Shown here: in pieces, positions 57,438-64,000 of the stretch | Position numbering within the stretch: the stretch's first letter is position 1 | Layout: each line of letters begins with the position of its first letter | NCBI RefSeq assembly: GCF_022698145.1 | Contig: NZ_JALDAX010000017.1 | Location: 124,001-188,000 of the forward strand | From: Streptomyces spinosisporus | GTDB lineage: Bacteria; Actinomycetota; Actinomycetes; Streptomycetales; Streptomycetaceae | Direction: 5' to 3' | DNA: 64,000 bases | The notes under the pieces: model-generated | Databases searched by the model: none | The model's input: only the letters and a program-made list of their open reading frames with translations | Told to the model about the DNA's origin: nothing | Position numbers and translations under genes: made by a program

Positions 57438-57926
57438 TCAGCCGGCGGCGGCCAGGTGCGCACCGTCGCCGGGGCGTACGTCGCGCAGCAGACAGGTCAG
57501 CCGGGCGGTGCACACGCGCCGGTCCTGCTCGTCGCTGATCACTATCTCGTACGTCGCCGTCGACCTGCCCCGGTGCACGGGGGTGGCGACGCCGGTGACC
57601 AGGCCGGAGCGCACTCCGCGGTGGTGGGTGCAGTTGAGGTCGACGCCGACCGCGATCTTGGAGCTGCCGCCGTGCAGCATCGAGCCGACGGAGCCGAGCG
57701 TCTCGGCCAGCACGGCGGAGGCGCCGCCGTGCAGCAGGCCGTAGGGCTGGGTGTTGCCCTCGACCGGCATGGTGCCGACGACACGGTCCGCCGAGGCCTC
57801 GACTATCTCCACGCCCATACGCGTGCCGAGGTGCCCGGCGGAGAACAGGGCCGGGAGGTCGATGCCGAGTGCCGCGTACTCGTCGACGACCTCCTGCGGG
57901 AACGTCACCTGCTGCTGCTCGCCCAT
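57438..57926 (-). CDS. PaaI-type hotdog thioesterase
   Basis: A 162-residue hotdog-fold thioesterase, which hydrolyses acyl-CoA esters. The active-site segment is NTQPYGLLHGGASAVLAETL, with HGG followed by the catalytic acid Glu, and the dimer strand VGVDLNCTHHRGVRSGLVTG follows. A GGAGCAGGA ribosome-site-like tract precedes the ATG. The family includes the PaaI phenylacetyl-CoA thioesterase and generic 1,4-dihydroxy-2-naphthoyl-CoA-type enzymes; the substrate is not evident. The gene follows the oxidoreductase gene by 52 bases and may be in the same transcript. Confidence 0.88.
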   Translation of the reverse strand: MGEQQQVTFPQEVVDEYAALGIDLPALFSAGHLGTRMGVEIVEASADRVVGTMPVEGNTQPYGLLHGGASAVLAETLGSVGSMLHGGSSKIAVGVDLNCTHHRGVRSGLVTGVATPVHRGRSTATYEIVISDEQDRRVCTARLTCLLRDVRPGDGAHLAAAG

Positions 57927-57978
57927 GGGTCCTGCTCCGTTCGTCCTGATCAAACGTCCAACCTGGCTGAGCAAACGC

Positions 57979-60270
<2,292 letters not shown>

Positions 60271-60300
60271 CGCGCACTCCCCTTCACCCGCACCCGCGAA

Positions 60301-60740
60301 CTACCTCCTCGATCCTCGCACGTGCGGGTGACAGGGAGGGCGGCAGGGCGGGGGGATGGCGGGGCGCCGGGGTGTGGAGATTGCCGGGGCTGCAGGGTGT
60401 GGGGATTGCGGGGGCTGCGGTGGGCTGAGATGTGGGTGTTGGGGTGGGGGAGGGGGGTGGCTGGGCGTGCGGGGGTGAGGGGATGGGGCGTGGAAGTGGG
60501 GTGGCGGGCGTGCGGAGGTGAAGGGACTGCGGCGCGGGAGTGGAGGTGGCGGGCGTGCGGAGACGTGGGTGTTGTGGCGCGGAGTGGGGGTGGCCGGGCG
60601 TGTGGAGGTGAGGGCGTAGGAGCGGGGGAGAGGGGGCTGCGGGCGTGCGGAGGCGAGGGCGCGCTGGGCGTGGGAATGAGGGCGGCGGGTGGGCATGGGT
60701 GAAGGTGCCGGGTGTGTGGTGGGGGAGGCGTGCGGTGTGC
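60301..60740. repeat. G-rich low-complexity tract upstream of polA
   Basis: Nearly 440 bases with strong G over C on the + strand, built of irregular GGCGGGCGTGCGGAGGTG-like units. On the minus strand it reads as Pro, His, Ser and Thr repeats in several frames, without a plausible gene. The 510 bases between the oxidoreductase and polA hold no other feature I can support. Confidence 0.8.
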
Positions 60741-60780
60741 GGAGGGTCGAGTGTCAGTGGCTCGTGGCAGGATCGGGGGC

Positions 60781-63507
60781 GTGGCAGAGACAGCATCGAA
60801 GAAGACCGAGACGACCGCCGACGGCGCGCGGCCCCGCCTGATGCTCATGGACGGGCACTCGCTGGCCTATCGCGCGTTCTTCGCGCTGCCCGCGGAGAAC
60901 TTCACCACCGCGACAGGACAGCCGACGAACGCGATCTACGGCTTCGCGTCGATGCTCGCCAACACCCTGCGTGACGAGGAGCCCACCCACTTCGCGGTGG
61001 CCTTCGACGTCTCCCGCAAGACCTGGCGCTCCGAGGAGTTCACGGAGTACAAGGCGAACCGCTCCAAGACCCCGGACGAGTTCAAGGGCCAGGTCGAGCT
61101 GATCGGCGAGCTCCTCGACGCCATGCACGCGTCCCGGTTCGCGGTCCCCGGCTTCGAGGCCGACGACATCATCGCCACCCTCGCCACCCAGGCCGAGGCC
61201 GCCGGCTTCGAGGTCCTCATCGTCACAGGTGACCGCGACTCCTTCCAGCTGGTCAGCGAGCACACGACGGTGCTGTACCCGACGAAGGGCGTCTCCGAGC
61301 TCACCCGCTTCACCCCGGAGAAGGTCTTCGAGAAGTACGGCCTGACCCCCGCGCAGTACCCCGACTTCGCCGCCCTGCGCGGCGACCCGTCCGACAACCT
61401 GCCGGGCATCCCAGGGGTGGGCGAGAAGACCGCCGCGAAGTGGATCAACCAGTTCGGTTCGTTCGCGGAGCTGGTCGAGCGCGTCGAGGAGGTCAAGGGC
61501 AAGGCCGGGCAGAATCTCCGCGACCACCTGGAGAGCGTCAAGCTCAACCGCCGCCTCACCGAGCTGGAGCGGAACGTCGAGCTGCCCAGGACGGTCGCCG
61601 ACCTCGCGCGCGAGCCGTACGACCGCAAGGCCGTCTCGCTGGTCCTGGACACCCTGGAGATCAGGAACCCCTCCCTGCGCGAGCGGCTCTTCGGAGTGGA
61701 CCCCGGCGCCGAGGAGGCCGAGGTCACGCCGATCGCGACCGACGGCGTGGAGCTGGACGGCACGGTGCTCGGTACGGGCGAGCTGGCCCCGTGGCTCGCG
61801 GAGCACGGCGGCGAGCCGCTCGGCGTGGCCACCGTCGACACCTGGGCGCTCGGCACCGGCTCGGTCGCCGAGGTCGCGCTCGCCGCGGCCGGGGGAGCGG
61901 CCGCCTGGTTCGACCCCTCGCAGCTGGACGAGGCCGACGAGAAGGCGTTCGCCGCCTGGCTCGCCGACGCGGGCCTGCCGAAGGTCTTCCACAACGCCAA
62001 GGGCGCGATGAGGGTCTTCGCCGAGCACGGCTGGAGCATCGAGGGCGTGCGCATGGACACGGCGCTCGCCGCCTATCTGGTCAAGCCGGGCCGCCGCTCC
62101 TTCGACCTGGACGCGCTGTCCCTGGAATACCTGCACCGCGAGCTGGCCCCCGCCGCCACTGCCGACGGCCAGCTCGCCTTCGGCACGGACGACGGCGCCG
62201 AGGCCGAGGCCCTGATGGTCCAGGCCCGCGCGGTGCTCGACCTGGGCGAGGCCTTCGAGAGCCGTCTCGCGGAGGTCGGCGCCGCTGACCTCCTGCGGGA
62301 CATGGAGCTGCCGACGTCCGCCCTGCTGGCCCGCATGGAGCGGCACGGCATCGCGGCCGACCGCGCCCATCTGGAGGCCATGGAGCAGCTGTTCGCGGGC
62401 GCCGTCCAGCAGGCGGTGAAGGAGGCGCACGCTGCGGCCGGGCACGAGTTCAACCTCGGCTCGCCCAAGCAGCTGCAGGAGGTCCTCTTCGGCGAGCTGG
62501 CGCTGCCCAAGACGAAGAGGACCAAGACCGGCTACACCACGGACGCCGACGCCCTGGCCTGGCTCGCCACCCAGACGGACAACGAACTGCCGGTGATCAT
62601 GCTCCGGCACCGCGAGCAGGCGAAGCTGAGGGTCACGGTCGAGGGCCTGATCAAGACGATCGCGGCGGACGGACGTATCCACACCACCTTCAACCAGACG
62701 GTGGCCGCGACCGGCCGCCTGTCCTCCACGGACCCGAATCTGCAGAACATCCCCGTCCGCACCGACGAGGGCCGGGCCATCCGCCGCGGCTTCGTCGTCG
62801 GCGAGGGGTTCGAGTCGCTGATGACGGCTGACTACAGCCAGATCGAACTGCGCGTGATGGCCCACCTCTCCGAGGACGCGGGCCTGATCGAGGCGTTCAC
62901 CTCCGGGGAGGATCTGCACACCACGGCGGCGTCCCAGGTGTTCGCGGTGGAGCCCGGTGCGGTGGACGCGGAGATGCGCCGCAAGATCAAGGCCATGTCG
63001 TACGGCCTGGCCTACGGCCTGTCGGCGTTCGGCCTGTCCCAGCAGCTGAACATCGAGGCGGCGGAGGCGCGTGGGCTGATGGACGCCTACTTCGAGCGCT
63101 TCGGCGGTGTCCGGGACTATCTGCGCCGGGCGGTCGACGAGGCGCGGGCCACGGGGTACACGGCGACGCTGTTCGGACGCCGCCGCTATCTCCCCGACCT
63201 CAACAGCGACAACCGCCAGCGCCGCGAGGCGGCCGAGCGCATGGCCCTGAACGCACCCATCCAGGGCACCGCGGCGGACATCGTCAAGATCGCCATGCTC
63301 AAGGTGGACGGTGCGCTCCGCGAGGCGGGCCTCACCTCCCGCATGCTCCTCCAGGTCCACGACGAAATCGTCCTGGAAATCGCCCCCGGCGAACGCACAG
63401 CCGCCGAGGAGATCGTCCGCCACGAAATGTCCAACGCCGTCCGGCTGAACGTCCCACTGGGCGTATCGGTAGGAGCGGGAACCGACTGGGAGTCGGCAGC
63501 GCACTAG
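60781..63507 (+). CDS. polA: DNA polymerase I
   Basis: A 908-residue repair and Okazaki-fragment polymerase. The 5' nuclease domain (about residues 15-310) has MDGHSLAYRAFFAL, FEADDIIATLA, TGDRDSFQLV and GDPSDNLPGIPGVGEKTAAK. The middle domain (about 330-500) lacks the D-x-E metal site for 3'-5' proofreading (VDTWALG in place of DTE), as in other actinobacterial and Taq-like enzymes. The polymerase domain has motif A DYSQIELRVMAHLS, motif B KIKAMSYGLAYG and motif C QVHDEIVLE. I chose the GTG at 60781 (MAETASKK), with AGGA upstream; GTGs at 60751 and 60757 near GGAGGG are alternatives. Confidence 0.96.
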   Translation: MAETASKKTETTADGARPRLMLMDGHSLAYRAFFALPAENFTTATGQPTNAIYGFASMLANTLRDEEPTHFAVAFDVSRKTWRSEEFTEYKANRSKTPDEFKGQVELIGELLDAMHASRFAVPGFEADDIIATLATQAEAAGFEVLIVTGDRDSFQLVSEHTTVLYPTKGVSELTRFTPEKVFEKYGLTPAQYPDFAALRGDPSDNLPGIPGVGEKTAAKWINQFGSFAELVERVEEVKGKAGQNLRDHLESVKLNRRLTELERNVELPRTVADLAREPYDRKAVSLVLDTLEIRNPSLRERLFGVDPGAEEAEVTPIATDGVELDGTVLGTGELAPWLAEHGGEPLGVATVDTWALGTGSVAEVALAAAGGAAAWFDPSQLDEADEKAFAAWLADAGLPKVFHNAKGAMRVFAEHGWSIEGVRMDTALAAYLVKPGRRSFDLDALSLEYLHRELAPAATADGQLAFGTDDGAEAEALMVQARAVLDLGEAFESRLAEVGAADLLRDMELPTSALLARMERHGIAADRAHLEAMEQLFAGAVQQAVKEAHAAAGHEFNLGSPKQLQEVLFGELALPKTKRTKTGYTTDADALAWLATQTDNELPVIMLRHREQAKLRVTVEGLIKTIAADGRIHTTFNQTVAATGRLSSTDPNLQNIPVRTDEGRAIRRGFVVGEGFESLMTADYSQIELRVMAHLSEDAGLIEAFTSGEDLHTTAASQVFAVEPGAVDAEMRRKIKAMSYGLAYGLSAFGLSQQLNIEAAEARGLMDAYFERFGGVRDYLRRAVDEARATGYTATLFGRRRYLPDLNSDNRQRREAAERMALNAPIQGTAADIVKIAMLKVDGALREAGLTSRMLLQVHDEIVLEIAPGERTAAEEIVRHEMSNAVRLNVPLGVSVGAGTDWESAAH

Positions 63508-63539
63508 CCTCCGGCGGTTCGACTGGACTCCGGCCTCGG

Positions 63540-64000
63540 GGGGCGTGGCCTCCGGCCGGGGGCAACTCGTGCTTGCCGGTGCGGGAGGTGCTTTCCGCCG
63601 TGGGGGCGGCGACGGGGGGCGTTGCGGCGGGCACCCGCCTCCGACGGTGCGCTGGCGTCCGGCGGGGGGCTCGGCTCGGGCGGTGCGGTGGAGGGTTCTG
63701 TTGTGCGTGCGGGTGCGGGTGGCGCCTTGCGTCGCAGAGGCGGGTGACTAGGGGGCGCGTTGCGGCGGGCGCCCGCCTCCGGGGGGGGCGCTGGCGTCCA
63801 GCCTCGGCCTTCGGCCGGGGGAGGGTACGTCATGCTCGCGGGCGCGGGTGGTGCTTTCCGTCGCGGGGCGGGCGAACAGGGGGCTCGTCGCGGCGGGCAC
63901 CCGCCTCCGGGGATGCGCTGGCGTCCGGCAGAGGCTGGGCCCGGCGGTGCGGTGGAGGGCTCTGTTGTGCTTGTGGGTGCGGGTGGCGTCTCCCGTCGCA
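63540..64000. repeat. Tandem degenerate ~130-bp repeats downstream of polA
   Basis: The element GCGGCGGGCnCCCGCCTCCG recurs at 63624, 63762 and 63890, each followed by GCGCTGGCGTCC and other shared segments such as GGTGCGGTGGAGGG. Each copy has a small GGCGGG/CCCGCC hairpin. No frame here looks coding. The array runs off the window end, so its full size is unknown. Confidence 0.8.

Noticed and set aside
60754..63504. 916-codon open frame antisense to polA
   Set aside because: It is a shadow of polA in a high-G+C gene, with no recognisable domain and no ribosome site.

Overview
The window is about 70% G+C, with dense genes, many GTG starts, ATGA/GTGA start-stop overlaps and several genes without a leader. 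Together with the gene content (trpBA-lgt, gltBD, pyk next to an ANTAR regulator, livKHMGF, polA) this points to a Streptomyces chromosome, in the conserved trp-to-polA stretch. That identification rests on gene order and family knowledge, not on a database search.

Layout. 1-3.7 kb: end of trpB, trpA with a clear terminator, a membrane-anchored DsbA-like thiol protein, and lgt. 3.7-10.7 kb: a leftward operon of six coupled genes, four different ADP-ribosylglycohydrolase paralogues followed by a CaiB-type CoA-transferase and a CitE-type lyase. 10.9-18.1 kb: a VIT1/CCC1 metal transporter and glutamate synthase gltBD. 18.2-22.6 kb: a GH46 chitosanase, a zinc-finger rhomboid protease, a VWA protein and an orphan cytochrome b.

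22.6-33.4 kb: a module that matches, family by family, the mycobacterial KstR2 regulon for degrading steroid rings C and D (HIP pathway). It has two acyl-CoA dehydrogenases, IpdF-like SDR, KstR2, FadA6, IpdC, IpdB, IpdA, EchA20 and two more SDRs. Both divergent intergenic regions carry KstR2-like palindromes. The two dehydrogenase genes are separated by three tandem 101-bp repeats, each of which is a 33-codon reading frame linked to the next by TGATG. The second dehydrogenase carries a proline-rich insertion of about 130 residues.

33.4-34.2 kb is gene-free repetitive DNA. 34.2-47.4 kb: a zinc peptidase-like protein, GH35 beta-galactosidase with a divergent AraC regulator, chorismate mutase, a lone receiver protein, aminopeptidase N, a DesA/DesB-like siderophore precursor pair without later genes, a Tat-exported 5'-nucleotidase and a SIMPL protein. 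47.5-57.4 kb: pyruvate kinase, a LAGLIDADG-like protein beside an unusual tRNA, the ANTAR response regulator, the liv branched-chain amino acid transporter and a membrane protein of unknown function. 57.4-64 kb: a thioesterase, an FdhF/YdeP molybdopterin oxidoreductase, G-rich repetitive DNA, polA and a tandem repeat array running to the window end.

The strongest leads for something undescribed are the TGATG-linked micro-ORF array between two dehydrogenase genes, the four-paralogue ADP-ribosylglycohydrolase/CoA operon, and the short-armed tRNA with a Leu-type CAA anticodon next to a LAGLIDADG protein.
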